From the NCBI GenBank assembly GCA_034432595.1, contig DAOUBT010000086.1, positions 1 through 27,432 of the forward strand: a DNA stretch of 27,432 bases, in the 5' to 3' direction. Below, piece after piece: positions 1 through 10,237 of this stretch. This DNA is from DAOTZR01 sp034432595 (lineage in GTDB: Bacteria; Chloroflexota; Anaerolineae; B4-G1; SLSP01). The notes beneath the pieces are model-generated. The model was given only the letters and a program-made list of their open reading frames with translations, was not told the origin of the DNA and did no database searches. Numbering within the stretch: the first letter of the stretch is position 1; the number at the start of each line of letters is the position of its first letter. The translations under genes and the position numbers were made by a program.

Positions 1-1
1 C

Positions 2-102
2 ATCCGCGCTATCCGCGCCATCCGCGTTCTTTCCACGGATCACACGGATACTACGGATGCACACGGCCTCATCCGCGCTATCCGCGTCATCCGCGTTCTT
101 TA
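2..102. repeat. 9-bp direct/inverted repeat block (ATCCGCG type)
   Basis: Three 9-bp units of form ATCCGCGNN lie at 2-28, and three more lie at 71-97. Each trio ends in the same TTCTTT-like tail. Between them, at 32-58, are three 9-bp units ending ACGGAT, the inverted near-complement of the same word (ATCCGT against ATCCGCG). The block could fold imperfectly on either strand. It lies just beyond the 3' end of guaA and extends to the window edge, so its full size is unknown. I see no coding sequence in it. Confidence 0.8.
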
Positions 103-120
103 CCCTCGCAGATGCCGAAA

Positions 121-1656
121 CTACTCCCACTCAATCGTAGCGGGGGGCTTACTGGTAATATCATACACAACGCGGTTGACGCCCGGCACCTCGTTCACGA
201 TGCGATTGGCAACACGCGCGAGCAAATCATCCGGCAGGCGCGCCCAATCCGCGGTCATGAAATCGTCTGTCGTGACGGCGCGCAAGGCAATCGTTTCGGC
301 GTAAGTGCGCCCGTCCCCCATCACGCCCACGCTGCGCACGGGCAGCAGCACAGCGAAAGCCTGCGCCACATGCCGATAGAGACCCGCAGCACGCAGCTCT
401 TCCAGGAAGATAGCATCCGCCGCCTGCAGCGTCGCCACACGCTCCGGCGTCACCTCACCCAAGACCCGCACCGCCAGGCCCGGTCCGGGGAAAGGATGCC
501 GCCAGATCAGGTCCTCCGGTAAGCCCAGCAACAGGCCAATTTCGCGCACCTCATCTTTGAACAGCTCGCGCAGTGGCTCAACCAACGCAAAGCGCATATC
601 CGCCGGCAAGCCACCCACATTATGGTGGGATTTGATCCGCTGCGCATGGGCGCGCCCTGCGCTTTCGATGACATCCGGGTAAATGGTGCCCTGAGCCAGG
701 AAGCGCGCCTCGGAGAGTTGAGACGCCGCCTCTTCAAATACACGGATGAACTGCTCGCCGATGATGCGGCGCTTAACTTCCGGATCCGTTACGCCACGCA
801 GCGCGCTGAAAAAACGTTCGGCGGCGCGCACCGTCACCAGGCGCATCCCCAACGCCTGGTGGAAAGTAGCCTCGACCTGCGCGACCTCGTCCTTGCGCAA
901 GAGGCCCGTATCCACAAAAATACAGGTAAGTTGCTCCCCGACGGCACGCTGCACCAGGGCAGCCGTCACCGCGCTATCCACCCCACCGCTCAGGCCGCAG
1001 ATGACGCCTGCCGTGCCCACCTGCGCACGGATGCGCGCCACCTGCGCCTCGATGATGGCCTCCGGTGTCCAGTCGCCATGGCACGCGCACAGCTCGTAGA
1101 CAAAGCGATGGAGTAGTTCCCGCCCCTGCCGGGTGTGCTGCACTTCGGGATGGAATTGCACGCCAACCCAACGCCGCTCCGCGTCGCCCATCGCGGCCAG
1201 CACACCATCCTCGGTGTAGGCCCAGGGCTTGAAGCCTTCCGGCAAGGCAGTAACCTGATCGCCGTGACTCATCCACACGTGCAGGATGGGCGGCAACTCG
1301 CGGAAGAGCGGCGCGCCGGGCGCGACCACACGCACGCGCGCCGGGCCAAACTCGCGCAACGCCCCCGGCTGCACCTCACCGCCCAAAGCGCGTGCCAGGA
1401 GCTGCATCCCGTAACAAATGCCGAGCACCGGCACGCCCAGCTCCAACACGTAAGCGGGAAGCGTCGGCGCGCCATCCTCGTAGACGCTGGCCGGCCCACC
1501 AGAAAGGATGATGCCACGCGGTTGAAGCGCGCGCACCTGCTCCTCCGGCGCATCCCAGGGCAGCAGGATAGCGTAAACGCGCAGCTCACGCACGCGCCGC
1601 GCGATGAGTTGCGTGGTTTGCGAGCCGTAATCCAGAATGACCATCGTCTCAGGCAT
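121..1656 (-). CDS. guaA: GMP synthase (glutamine-hydrolysing)
   Basis: This enzyme converts XMP to GMP using ATP and glutamine, the last step of guanine nucleotide synthesis in the cytosol. The product is 511 aa, close to the family's usual 510-525. The N-terminal class I amidotransferase domain (about 1-190) has the nucleophile in GICYG (Cys81) and the His169/Glu171 pair in FHPE. The ATP-pyrophosphatase domain has the P-loop SGGVDS (223-228). The C-terminal dimerisation domain ends in the typical ITSKPPATIEWE. The frame stays open far upstream, but the match begins at MPETMVILDYGSQ, so I start at the ATG at 1656; a second ATG lies four codons in (1644). The start overlaps the end of xpt by 8 nt, so the two are probably translationally coupled. 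Confidence 0.97.
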   Translation of the reverse strand: MPETMVILDYGSQTTQLIARRVRELRVYAILLPWDAPEEQVRALQPRGIILSGGPASVYEDGAPTLPAYVLELGVPVLGICYGMQLLARALGGEVQPGALREFGPARVRVVAPGAPLFRELPPILHVWMSHGDQVTALPEGFKPWAYTEDGVLAAMGDAERRWVGVQFHPEVQHTRQGRELLHRFVYELCACHGDWTPEAIIEAQVARIRAQVGTAGVICGLSGGVDSAVTAALVQRAVGEQLTCIFVDTGLLRKDEVAQVEATFHQALGMRLVTVRAAERFFSALRGVTDPEVKRRIIGEQFIRVFEEAASQLSEARFLAQGTIYPDVIESAGRAHAQRIKSHHNVGGLPADMRFALVEPLRELFKDEVREIGLLLGLPEDLIWRHPFPGPGLAVRVLGEVTPERVATLQAADAIFLEELRAAGLYRHVAQAFAVLLPVRSVGVMGDGRTYAETIALRAVTTDDFMTADWARLPDDLLARVANRIVNEVPGVNRVVYDITSKPPATIEWE

Positions 1657-2236
1657 AGTCGGTCGCTCCAAACACAATCTCGCCATCCTCAGTGATAGCC
1701 TCGATAATGACCAGCGAAACGATGGGCACGCCCAGCGACTGGAGAAGCGCGCGTCCGCCCTCAAAGGATTTTTCGATGAGCGTGCCAATACCGACCAGCG
1801 TCGCGCCCGCATCGGCGATAATGCGCGCCATAGCAGCGATGGTTTGACCGGTTGCCAGGAAATCGTCAATGATGAGGACACGGTCTTGCGCTTTGAGGAA
1901 CTCGCCCGACACCATAAGCTGAACTTCCCCACCTTTGGTGTGCGAGGGCGCGACCTCCACAAACGTTGGGTCCTGCATGGTGATGGGCTTGTGCTTGCGG
2001 GCGTACACCAGCGGCACGCCCAGGGCGTAAGCCGTGGCTAAGGCCGGGATGATACCGGAGACTTCGGCGGTGAGGACGCGCGTCGGCGCATAGGGGCGAA
2101 ACAAGCGCGCGAACTCCACCCCCGCCTCCAACATCAAATCCGCATCCACCTGATGGTTGATAAGGCTATCTACCTTAAGGATGCCGCGCCCTAAATAACG
2201 CCCTTCCTGTTGAATTCGTTGCTTCAAACTTTCCAT
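1649..2236 (-). CDS. xpt: Xanthine phosphoribosyltransferase
   Basis: A 195-aa purine salvage enzyme that joins xanthine to PRPP to give XMP. The PRPP loop is clear (IIDDFLATGQT, about 122-132), and so are the Xpt-type EVSGI and YARKHKPIT stretches at 58-86, which separate it from adenine PRT. The open frame extends 15 codons upstream, but the ATG at 2236 is chosen because an AAGGAGAA Shine-Dalgarno lies immediately before it and the family match starts at MESLKQRI. The gene runs into guaA with an 8-nt overlap (ATGCCTGA), so the XMP it makes can pass straight to GMP synthase. I see no purine riboswitch core in the short leader, unlike many Firmicutes xpt genes. Confidence 0.93.
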   Translation of the reverse strand: MESLKQRIQQEGRYLGRGILKVDSLINHQVDADLMLEAGVEFARLFRPYAPTRVLTAEVSGIIPALATAYALGVPLVYARKHKPITMQDPTFVEVAPSHTKGGEVQLMVSGEFLKAQDRVLIIDDFLATGQTIAAMARIIADAGATLVGIGTLIEKSFEGGRALLQSLGVPIVSLVIIEAITEDGEIVFGATDYA

Positions 2237-2293
2237 TTCTCCTTTTCCTTTCCTCCATGTGTTTGCTGACCGAAAGCGCACTTTCCAGCCTGT

Positions 2294-2337
2294 CTAAAAA
2301 AATACCACTGGTCTGCGAAAACTCCGCATCCCAGTGG
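2294..2337 (-). terminator. Rho-independent terminator after the response regulator
   Basis: On the minus strand CCACTGG (2337-2331) pairs with CCAGTGG (2311-2305). An inner TGCG/CGCA stem (2328-2325 with 2317-2314) shortens the loop. The outer stem is followed by TATTTTTTT. It starts 16 nt after the response regulator stop codon, which fits a terminator for that gene. Confidence 0.75.
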
Positions 2338-2353
2338 CTGTTAAAAATGAAGA

Positions 2354-3058
2354 TTAGCCTTCAAACCGATAGCCAATCCCACGCACCGTCACAATACGCT
2401 GCGGTTCCGAGGGATTGGCTTCGATTTTCTCACGCAACCAGCGAATATGGACATCTACCGTGCGCGTGTTACCGGCGAAATCCCAGCCCCACACGCGCTC
2501 CAAAATCAACTCGCGCGAAAGCACCATGCCGCGATGACGCATCAAAAAGACCAACAACTCAAATTCTTTGGGTTTGAGATCGAGTCGCTCGCCAGCGCGG
2601 GTTACCTCGTGACGCACCAGGTCAACCACCAGATCGCCAAAAACGAGAGGACGCGCCTCGCCCATCTCTCCCGCTTCGCCTTCACTGCGCAAGCGGCTCT
2701 CACGGCGCAGATGCGCTTTGATGCGCGCCTGCAACTCGCGCAGGTTAAAGGGCTTGGTGACGTAATCGTCCGCGCCCCACTCCAGACCGAGCACCTTATC
2801 CGACTCTTCCGCCCGCGCGGTGAGCATGATAATCGGCACGTTGAGCGTCTCGCGCACCCGCCGACACACCTCAAAACCATCGAGGCCGGGCAACATCACA
2901 TCCAGCAAAATTAAATCGGGCTGTTCCGTGCGCACCTTTTCCAACGCGCTCAGCCCGTCCCCCACCCCAACGACGGTGTAACCCTGGTGTTCAAGATGAT
3001 AGGTGAGCGTTTCGCGTAAGATGCGATCATCTTCGACCAACAAAATCTTCGCTCCCAT
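2354..3058 (-). CDS. OmpR/PhoB-type two-component response regulator
   Basis: A 234-aa DNA-binding response regulator. The receiver domain (1-118) has the acidic pair E9/D10-D11, the phosphoacceptor Asp53 in LILLDVMLPG, Thr80 and Lys102 (TKPF). The winged-helix effector (about 130-234) shows the PhoB-family KPKEFELLVFL and TVDVHIRWLREKIE motifs and ends in RGIGYRFEG. The frame is open to 3331, but the match begins at MGAKILLVEDD. The ATG at 3058 is preceded by GGGGGGGAG. No sensor kinase is adjacent; the only one in the window starts 13 kb away (13848-16181). The gene follows the Ca2+ ATPase with only a hairpin between them, so at least part of its expression may be read-through. Confidence 0.95.
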   Translation of the reverse strand: MGAKILLVEDDRILRETLTYHLEHQGYTVVGVGDGLSALEKVRTEQPDLILLDVMLPGLDGFEVCRRVRETLNVPIIMLTARAEESDKVLGLEWGADDYVTKPFNLRELQARIKAHLRRESRLRSEGEAGEMGEARPLVFGDLVVDLVRHEVTRAGERLDLKPKEFELLVFLMRHRGMVLSRELILERVWGWDFAGNTRTVDVHIRWLREKIEANPSEPQRIVTVRGIGYRFEG

Positions 3059-3078
3059 GCTCCCCCCCCTTGAAAAGC

Positions 3079-3109
3079 GGATGGGGCAGCTACGTGAGCT
3101 GCCCCATCC
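3079..3109 (-). terminator. Perfect 13-bp hairpin between ATPase and response regulator
   Basis: GGATGGGGCAGCT (3079-3091) and AGCTGCCCCATCC (3097-3109) form a perfect 13-bp stem around a 5-nt loop. On the minus strand only a CGCTTTTC tract follows, which is weak for a terminator. The hairpin begins 8 nt after the ATPase stop and ends about 20 nt before the response regulator start. It could be a leaky terminator or an mRNA-processing or stabilising structure. Confidence 0.6.
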
Positions 3110-3117
3110 TGTCAGCC

Positions 3118-5970
<2,853 letters not shown>

Positions 5971-6057
5971 TGGCTATACCTCCTGTACTAAAATTAAAAT
6001 ATCGTCAATCCCCTGTGGGAATGACAAGCCGTCACGAGACAAGCTCGCAAAGGCCAT

Positions 6058-6369
6058 TTAAATCTGAAAACCACCCTGCGCGCGAATCACCTTGTGCCGA
6101 TAATCCTGCACGTAGAAGGCCAGGCGCTGCAAAATGTTGGTCCAGGCCGAGGATTCAAGGAAACGTTTCATCGTCGCCATATCCTCGCTGATAAAGCCCA
6201 TGGTTACCTGTGGATAATGCGGCCCATAGATGGCATACCAGGCATCCGAAATCTGCAAGCCGGCCTCCAGAAAAGGCACGGGGAATTCTTCGGTGATAAA
6301 TTGAAAATAGCTTTCCTCACGTCCCGGCTTGACGTTCCAGGTCATCAACAACTTCACCGGATTGGCCAT
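6058..6369 (-). CDS. Hypothetical 103-aa protein, possible dimeric alpha/beta-barrel fold
   Basis: I do not recognise this gene by name. The 103-aa product is soluble, with no signal peptide or membrane segment, and rich in aromatic residues. Its opening (VKLLMTWNVKPGREESYFQF) and its alternation of strand-like and helix-like stretches resemble small ferredoxin-like alpha/beta-barrel (ABM-type) proteins, but this is a fold guess only. It has no cysteine and no obvious catalytic motif. A GGAGGG site 6 nt before the ATG supports real translation. It stands alone: 88 nt from the Ca2+ ATPase start and 218 nt from the TPR gene. Confidence 0.7.
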   Translation of the reverse strand: MANPVKLLMTWNVKPGREESYFQFITEEFPVPFLEAGLQISDAWYAIYGPHYPQVTMGFISEDMATMKRFLESSAWTNILQRLAFYVQDYRHKVIRAQGGFQI

Positions 6370-6550
6370 TGCGCCCTCCTGAGATTAAGAACATCTTGCT
6401 CGCTCGCCCGGTTTTGAACCCGTCACAGGACATCGTCCCACCTTAAACCATAAGCGGTCGTTTTGGGCAGAAGCGTTAAAAGGCTTCCGCGTCCGCTCAG
6501 AGCGACACCTTCTTGCCCACCATGAAGCCCGAACGCGACGTCAATCTCCA

Positions 6551-6567
6551 CGTGGCGATAGGCCACG
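6551..6567. other. Small hairpin downstream of the TPR gene
   Basis: CGTGGC (6551-6556) and GCCACG (6562-6567) form a 6-bp stem with a 5-nt loop, about 20 nt beyond the TPR gene stop on the minus strand. No T-tract follows, so it is at best a weak terminator. The rest of 6370-6587 holds no gene or motif I can support. Confidence 0.3.
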
Positions 6568-6587
6568 CCATCCGTGGATTTTTGCGC

Positions 6588-7388
6588 CTAAGGTTCGAGT
6601 TGTCCCAACAGCGCCTGTGCCTGTTCAGCCCACTGCGCCGGCGGCTGCGTATCCAGGAAGCGCTGCAGGGTGACGCGCGCCTCTCCGGCACGTCCTACCA
6701 CCGCGTAGGCCCGGCCCAGGGCAAACAGCGCCTCGGGAATGGGATTGGTGTTCACGGCGCGTTCCAGAAGGCTAATAGACTCATCGTATCGCCCTTCGAT
6801 GAGACGCGCGTTGCCCAGGCCCACCAGAGCCTCCACTTTGTTGGGATCGGCATCCAACACCTGCTCAAACTGCGCTACCGCCAGATCGAGTTTCGCGGTA
6901 TCCACCAACATGCTATCTGGAGGGATCGAAAGCACCAGATACACCGCCCCTAACTGATAGCGCGTGTCCAAATCATCGGGGTCGGCCTGCAGGGCGGCCT
7001 GGAATTCGGCAAGAGCCTCATCCAGCTTGCCCTGCTCGAACGCCAAAACGCCCAGGTTGTGATGAACAGCCGCGGCGCGTTGCGGATCGAGCTGCAGCGC
7101 TTTGTGGAGAGCCGCCTCGGCACACGGTGCATCTTCCAGACGCAGACAAACCCATCCCAGGTAAAAGTGGGCTTCAGCATCCTCCGGCGTGTGCAAGAGC
7201 AGGGTTTCCAACAGGGCGCGCGCTTCCGTGAGCTGTCCCGCTTCCGCCAGGGCGCGCGCTTCCTCAACCGACCCGGCCACCGGGAGCGGTTCTACGTGAG
7301 TTGCGGGCCAGGTGTACGCTATCAGCCCCATCAGCAAAACCAGAATGATGAGCGGGAAAAGCAGTTGCCAGCCTTGCGTTTTCTGCAT
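6588..7388 (-). CDS. Membrane-anchored TPR repeat protein
   Basis: A 266-aa protein with a short cytoplasmic N-terminus and one hydrophobic segment (about 9-27), most likely a signal anchor, followed by a soluble domain of tandem tetratricopeptide repeats. Typical TPR helices recur (for example AEAHFYLGWVCLRLEDAPCA, AAVHHNLGVLAFEQGKLDEA and VEALVGLGNARLIEGRYDES), giving about five to six repeats between 40 and 260. TPR domains bind proteins, so an assembly or scaffold role at the outer face of the membrane is likely; the partner is unknown. It begins 10 nt after the stop of the MBL-fold gene and has a GGGGGGA ribosome site, so the two form an operon. Confidence 0.88.
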   Translation of the reverse strand: MQKTQGWQLLFPLIILVLLMGLIAYTWPATHVEPLPVAGSVEEARALAEAGQLTEARALLETLLLHTPEDAEAHFYLGWVCLRLEDAPCAEAALHKALQLDPQRAAAVHHNLGVLAFEQGKLDEALAEFQAALQADPDDLDTRYQLGAVYLVLSIPPDSMLVDTAKLDLAVAQFEQVLDADPNKVEALVGLGNARLIEGRYDESISLLERAVNTNPIPEALFALGRAYAVVGRAGEARVTLQRFLDTQPPAQWAEQAQALLGQLEP

Positions 7389-7398
7389 GGATTCCCCC

Positions 7399-8043
7399 CT
7401 ACGATTGCGGTTCGAGCAGGACCACCTGCGTATCTTCTTTAAGATCGCTCAACGTAACCTTAAGCGTAGGCATGGGATGAGCCGTCGCCGTCAGGCCCAT
7501 TTCTTTGAGGAAACGATCAACCGGGTTGCGCTTGATTTTGAGGCCCGGCACCGCATATTGCATGGGAATGATGAGATTGGGTTCAATTAAGCTGATAATT
7601 TCCGAAGCGACTGACGACGTCAGGCCATCAGGGATGCCGACGGGCAGGAGCAGAATGTGCACATTGCCCATTTGCTCTACTTGCGCGCGCGTCGGAACGC
7701 TGCCGATTTCGCCGAGGTGGCAAACAACCAGCCCCTCCAGCTCGAAAGCGTACACGATGTTTTCTACCGTTTTCTTGCGGTCACGCCAGGTGGAAACGCC
7801 GGTAATAAACATGCCGCCGATTTCAAATTCACCCGGCCCGGTGATGGCGCGATAAGGACCACGCAGCCCCTTCCAGCGGGCCAGCTCCGGTTGCTCCACG
7901 GGCAGACTCGACGTGACAATGTCCGCGCGCGCGTGGGGCAACTCGCGTTCGGCCTCTTCTTCCGTGAAGGGATCGGTCACCACAGCGGGATAATTGCGTG
8001 CCGTGATGCGAAAGCATCCCAGCCCATACCAGGTTATTTCCAT
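7399..8043 (-). CDS. Metallo-beta-lactamase-fold protein lacking most metal ligands
   Basis: The 214-aa product follows the UlaG-like MBL-fold family (Lactamase_B_3 type) along its length: MEITWYGLGCFRI start, TDPF, GPGEFEIGG, VCHLGEIG, ILLLPVG and IIPMQY. Active members carry an HxHxDH motif after the ADIVT strand; here the positions read SSLPVEQ (45-51). The usual His in the GI-x-x-HD stretch is Trp86. The His after HLGxxG is Ser115. The PMHY His is Gln162. Only His109 of the expected set remains. I infer a catalytically dead or re-purposed family member rather than a hydrolase. The start has an AGGAGT site and lies about 43 nt downstream of a good promoter's predicted start point. The frame is intact, so this is not simple decay. 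Confidence 0.85.
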   Translation of the reverse strand: MEITWYGLGCFRITARNYPAVVTDPFTEEEAERELPHARADIVTSSLPVEQPELARWKGLRGPYRAITGPGEFEIGGMFITGVSTWRDRKKTVENIVYAFELEGLVVCHLGEIGSVPTRAQVEQMGNVHILLLPVGIPDGLTSSVASEIISLIEPNLIIPMQYAVPGLKIKRNPVDRFLKEMGLTATAHPMPTLKVTLSDLKEDTQVVLLEPQS

Positions 8044-8092
8044 GCTTCACTCCTGCGCCCAAAGTCGCGGTGTACATCCGCATACAAGGGAG

Positions 8093-8121
8093 ATTATAAC
8101 CCGAAACGGCGCAAATGACAA
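8093..8121 (-). promoter_or_regulatory. Sigma-70-type promoter for the MBL-TPR operon
   Basis: On the minus strand TTGTCA (8121-8116), a 17-nt spacer and TATAAT (8098-8093) lie about 50 nt upstream of the MBL-fold gene start. The -10 matches consensus fully, the -35 matches 5 of 6, and the spacing is ideal. Confidence 0.75.
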
Positions 8122-8124
8122 TTT

Positions 8125-8161
8125 CCGGCACGGGAGCGTGCAGACGGACGCTCGCTGCCGG
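8125..8161. other. Interrupted inverted repeat upstream of the MBL promoter
   Basis: CCGGCA (8125-8130) pairs with TGCCGG (8156-8161), and an inner GAGCGT pairs with ACGCTC. The structure sits immediately upstream of the -35 of the MBL-TPR promoter. It may be part of the 3' end of the upstream lipoprotein transcript or a protein-binding site; the sequence does not decide. Confidence 0.45.
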
Positions 8162-8172
8162 CATGACGATAA

Positions 8173-8207
8173 CAGGGTGGACGAAGGCCATGCCGTCGCC
8201 CACCCTG
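8173..8207. repeat. Hairpin repeat, copy A
   Basis: CAGGGTGG (8173-8180) and CCACCCTG (8200-8207) form a perfect 8-bp outer stem. CGA/TCG-like and GGC/GCC inner pairs surround an AT-containing tip. Sixteen bases (GGGTGGACGAAGGCCA) recur exactly at 17433-17448. Related hairpins lie at 17514-17544 and 17677-17711. No T-tract follows on either strand, so it is better described as a dispersed palindromic repeat than as a terminator. Confidence 0.75.
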
Positions 8208-8256
8208 CTTCAATACCCCACGTCCCGGTAGAGTAGAAACTGCGCAGACCGCGTCT

Positions 8257-9060
8257 CTATTGATCGCCTACAATCCGCACGTCTCCCACGCCGGTTTTCA
8301 AATTGATGTTTAGTGTCACATCCGCCTTGTCATAAGCCTCGTTGACGTAGATGCCATTCCCCTTATCGGTTAAGTTCTCGATCTTTACATCCCCCACCCC
8401 ACGCTCGACTTTGACGCGAACGCCGGGTTCAGCCGGAAGATAAAGCGTCACTTCTCCCACGCCGCCCTGAATGTCCACATCCAGGTTGGTTTCCCAACTT
8501 CCGCGCAAATCCAGCGTCAGGGTGCCCACGCCCATTTGAATCTGCATGGTGCTGAGGGTACCGCTCCCACCGATGGTCAGGTCCATATCTCCGGCGCCTG
8601 CCGTCACCTCCAATCCGGTAAGCGACAATTCGCTCAAATCTACACGGGCATCACAGGCTCCCAGGTTCAGGGTCATTTCGATGGGCAATTCACGGCTCAA
8701 AGCTAACGTCCAATCGTTCACAACCCCGCCGCCCATGGGTGACTTTTGGACCGCCGGTTGCCGCACGGTCAAGCGTACCTGATCGCTCACCACGCTGCTC
8801 TCCACCTCCGGTTTCCATTCCGGAACGTTAAAAGCAAAATGGGCTTCCAACAGCTCCTCGGTCCCACCCGAAATGACCAGGTTGCCGGCCCCCATGTCAA
8901 TGCGCACGTGCGCCTGCTTCACTTCCGGCGGAAGGGGAATGGTCTGATCCACGGTCTGCGTTTCCCCCACCTGCAAGCGCGGCGGTGGCGTTACCCCACC
9001 ACTGCAGCTCAAAACCAGCGCCAACAATCCCGCCACAAGTATCCAACGCCATGAACGCAT
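8257..9060 (-). CDS. Toastrack-domain (DUF4097-like) lipoprotein
   Basis: A 267-aa exported lipoprotein. The N-terminus is charged (MRSWRW), then hydrophobic, then a lipobox ending at Cys19 (LVLSC). The mature part is a regular beta-rich domain in which glycine-rich turns repeat (GAGNLVISG, GAGDMDLTIG, GVGTLTLDL, GVGEVTLYL, GVGDVKI, GVGDVRIVG). This is the hallmark of the DUF4097/LiaF-C toastrack fold. Such domains act outside the membrane, often in envelope-stress sensing. It resembles the lipoprotein at 16195-17085 in architecture and in its C-terminal pattern (KGNGIYVNEAY against KGDNEYVNAAY). It stands alone between hairpins. An AAGGAGG site precedes the ATG. Confidence 0.85.
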   Translation of the reverse strand: MRSWRWILVAGLLALVLSCSGGVTPPPRLQVGETQTVDQTIPLPPEVKQAHVRIDMGAGNLVISGGTEELLEAHFAFNVPEWKPEVESSVVSDQVRLTVRQPAVQKSPMGGGVVNDWTLALSRELPIEMTLNLGACDARVDLSELSLTGLEVTAGAGDMDLTIGGSGTLSTMQIQMGVGTLTLDLRGSWETNLDVDIQGGVGEVTLYLPAEPGVRVKVERGVGDVKIENLTDKGNGIYVNEAYDKADVTLNINLKTGVGDVRIVGDQ

Positions 9061-9174
9061 AAGTCAACCTCCTTTTGGGTGTCTTCCTGACCCGTCCGGG
9101 TGCTTCGTGGGTCTGACTATTTTACACTACGCAAGGCGTTATGGGTAGTTGCATCGGGTACGGTCCCTGTATGC

Positions 9175-9211
9175 AAAAAAACGACGCCACGGGTGTTTCC
9201 GTGGCGTCGTT
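9175..9211 (-). terminator. Rho-independent terminator after the DUF4349 gene
   Basis: AACGACGCCACGG and CCGTGGCGTCGTT (9180-9192 with 9199-9211) form a perfect 13-bp stem with a 6-nt loop. On the minus strand a run of seven T follows. It begins 7 nt after the DUF4349 lipoprotein stop. This is a textbook intrinsic terminator. Confidence 0.93.
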
Positions 9212-9218
9212 CCAGCCA

Positions 9219-10088
9219 TCACTTTTTCTGAGGTTTAAGGCGATGGTAGATGAAGATCACCAGGCGCACGCAGCCATAGCCTGCCGCACCCAGCAGCGCG
9301 AAGATCGGCAACAGGTAGAGCACCAGCCAGATAAGGACGTTGACCATCCCTTGCAGCGTCCGCACCAACAAAGCGAGCGCACGTTTGGCCGTGCCTTCAG
9401 GATGCCAGCCGGGCAGCTCGATGGGTTGCGCCAGTTCATCTGGTGTAAGGCTTACGGTGATGGTGGCCATGGCTACCTGCCGCTCCAGGTAGCGCATCCG
9501 CCCCTTCACCTGCTCGATTTCCACCTGCGTCGCGCTCAGTTCGTTGTACACGCGGAGGACCGCCTCGGTATCCTCGGCTTTGGTGAGAAACTCCTCCAGT
9601 TTTTCCGCGCGCAGTTCCAACGCCCGCAGGCGGGACTCCAAATCCACGTACTCCTGTCCCACATCTTCCGTGCTGACCGTGTCGTGTTGCACTTCGGTGG
9701 CCATGCTGCGCAGGGCATCCATAGCCTTGTTGAACTGCTCCGCCGGCACGCGCAACACCATCTTCACCGTGATGCGATTTTCGCCATAGTTGTAGCTTTC
9801 TGAGGATTCGATGTAGCCGCCAAGTTGATCCATCAGTTGGCCGATGGCGTGTTGCGTCTGCACCGCATCCGGGACGATGAGCGCCAACGAGGCGTTATAA
9901 ATCACCATCCGCATATCCCCGGTGGGAGCAGCAGCGTTGCCACCAGCAACAGCATCGGCGGTCTGGCCTTGACGGGGCAAAGAGGGAGCCATGGATTCAG
10001 GTTGCGCCGTGCCCACCGTGGCTTTGCTTGCACAGCCGGCGATCAAGACCATCACAATCATCACGCACATCAGCCACCAGCGTTTCAT
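9219..10088 (-). CDS. DUF4349 family lipoprotein
   Basis: A 289-aa exported lipoprotein whose lipobox ends at Cys19 (VLIAGC). After a low-complexity linker comes the DUF4349 domain: strand-rich MRMVIYNASLALIVPD, GGYIESSESYNYGENR and VPAEQFNKAMDAL. A long coiled coil follows (about 150-215, YVDLESRLRALELRAEKLEE onward), and near the C-terminus a hydrophobic hairpin (about 240-275). It is therefore probably anchored at both ends, with the coiled coil outside. The family's function is unknown; some members sit near signalling or envelope genes. The ATG at 10088 is preferred to an in-frame GTG four codons upstream because it is followed by the normal signal peptide and preceded by AGGTGAGG. A strong terminator follows. 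Confidence 0.88.
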   Translation of the reverse strand: MKRWWLMCVMIVMVLIAGCASKATVGTAQPESMAPSLPRQGQTADAVAGGNAAAPTGDMRMVIYNASLALIVPDAVQTQHAIGQLMDQLGGYIESSESYNYGENRITVKMVLRVPAEQFNKAMDALRSMATEVQHDTVSTEDVGQEYVDLESRLRALELRAEKLEEFLTKAEDTEAVLRVYNELSATQVEIEQVKGRMRYLERQVAMATITVSLTPDELAQPIELPGWHPEGTAKRALALLVRTLQGMVNVLIWLVLYLLPIFALLGAAGYGCVRLVIFIYHRLKPQKK

Positions 10089-10175
10089 ACGCCACCTCAC
10101 CTTCTGGACTCAGGATTGATATCTTTCGGACGCTCACGCTTAGGGATAAGTTCCCCGCGCGGCTTCGAGACATGC

Positions 10176-10211
10176 AAAACAAAAAGCCCGCACCGGTTAC
10201 GGATACGGGCT
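10176..10211 (-). terminator. Rho-independent terminator after the phosphoesterase
   Basis: On the minus strand AGCCCG (10211-10206) pairs with CGGGCT (10190-10185), with an inner CCG/CGG, followed by a T-rich tract (TTTTGTTTT). It lies 27 nt after the phosphoesterase stop and fits an intrinsic terminator. Confidence 0.8.
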
Positions 10212-10237
10212 ACAGTCAAGCACGGGCACTGTGCTTC

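Noticed and set aside
2237..2353. Possible guanine riboswitch upstream of xpt
   Set aside because: The paired element there is a terminator with a T-tract for the upstream gene, and I could not find the three-way junction core of purine riboswitches.
6497..6691. 64-codon minus-strand frame after the TPR gene
   Set aside because: It overlaps the TPR gene end in another frame and is Arg/Ser/Trp-rich with no ribosome site.
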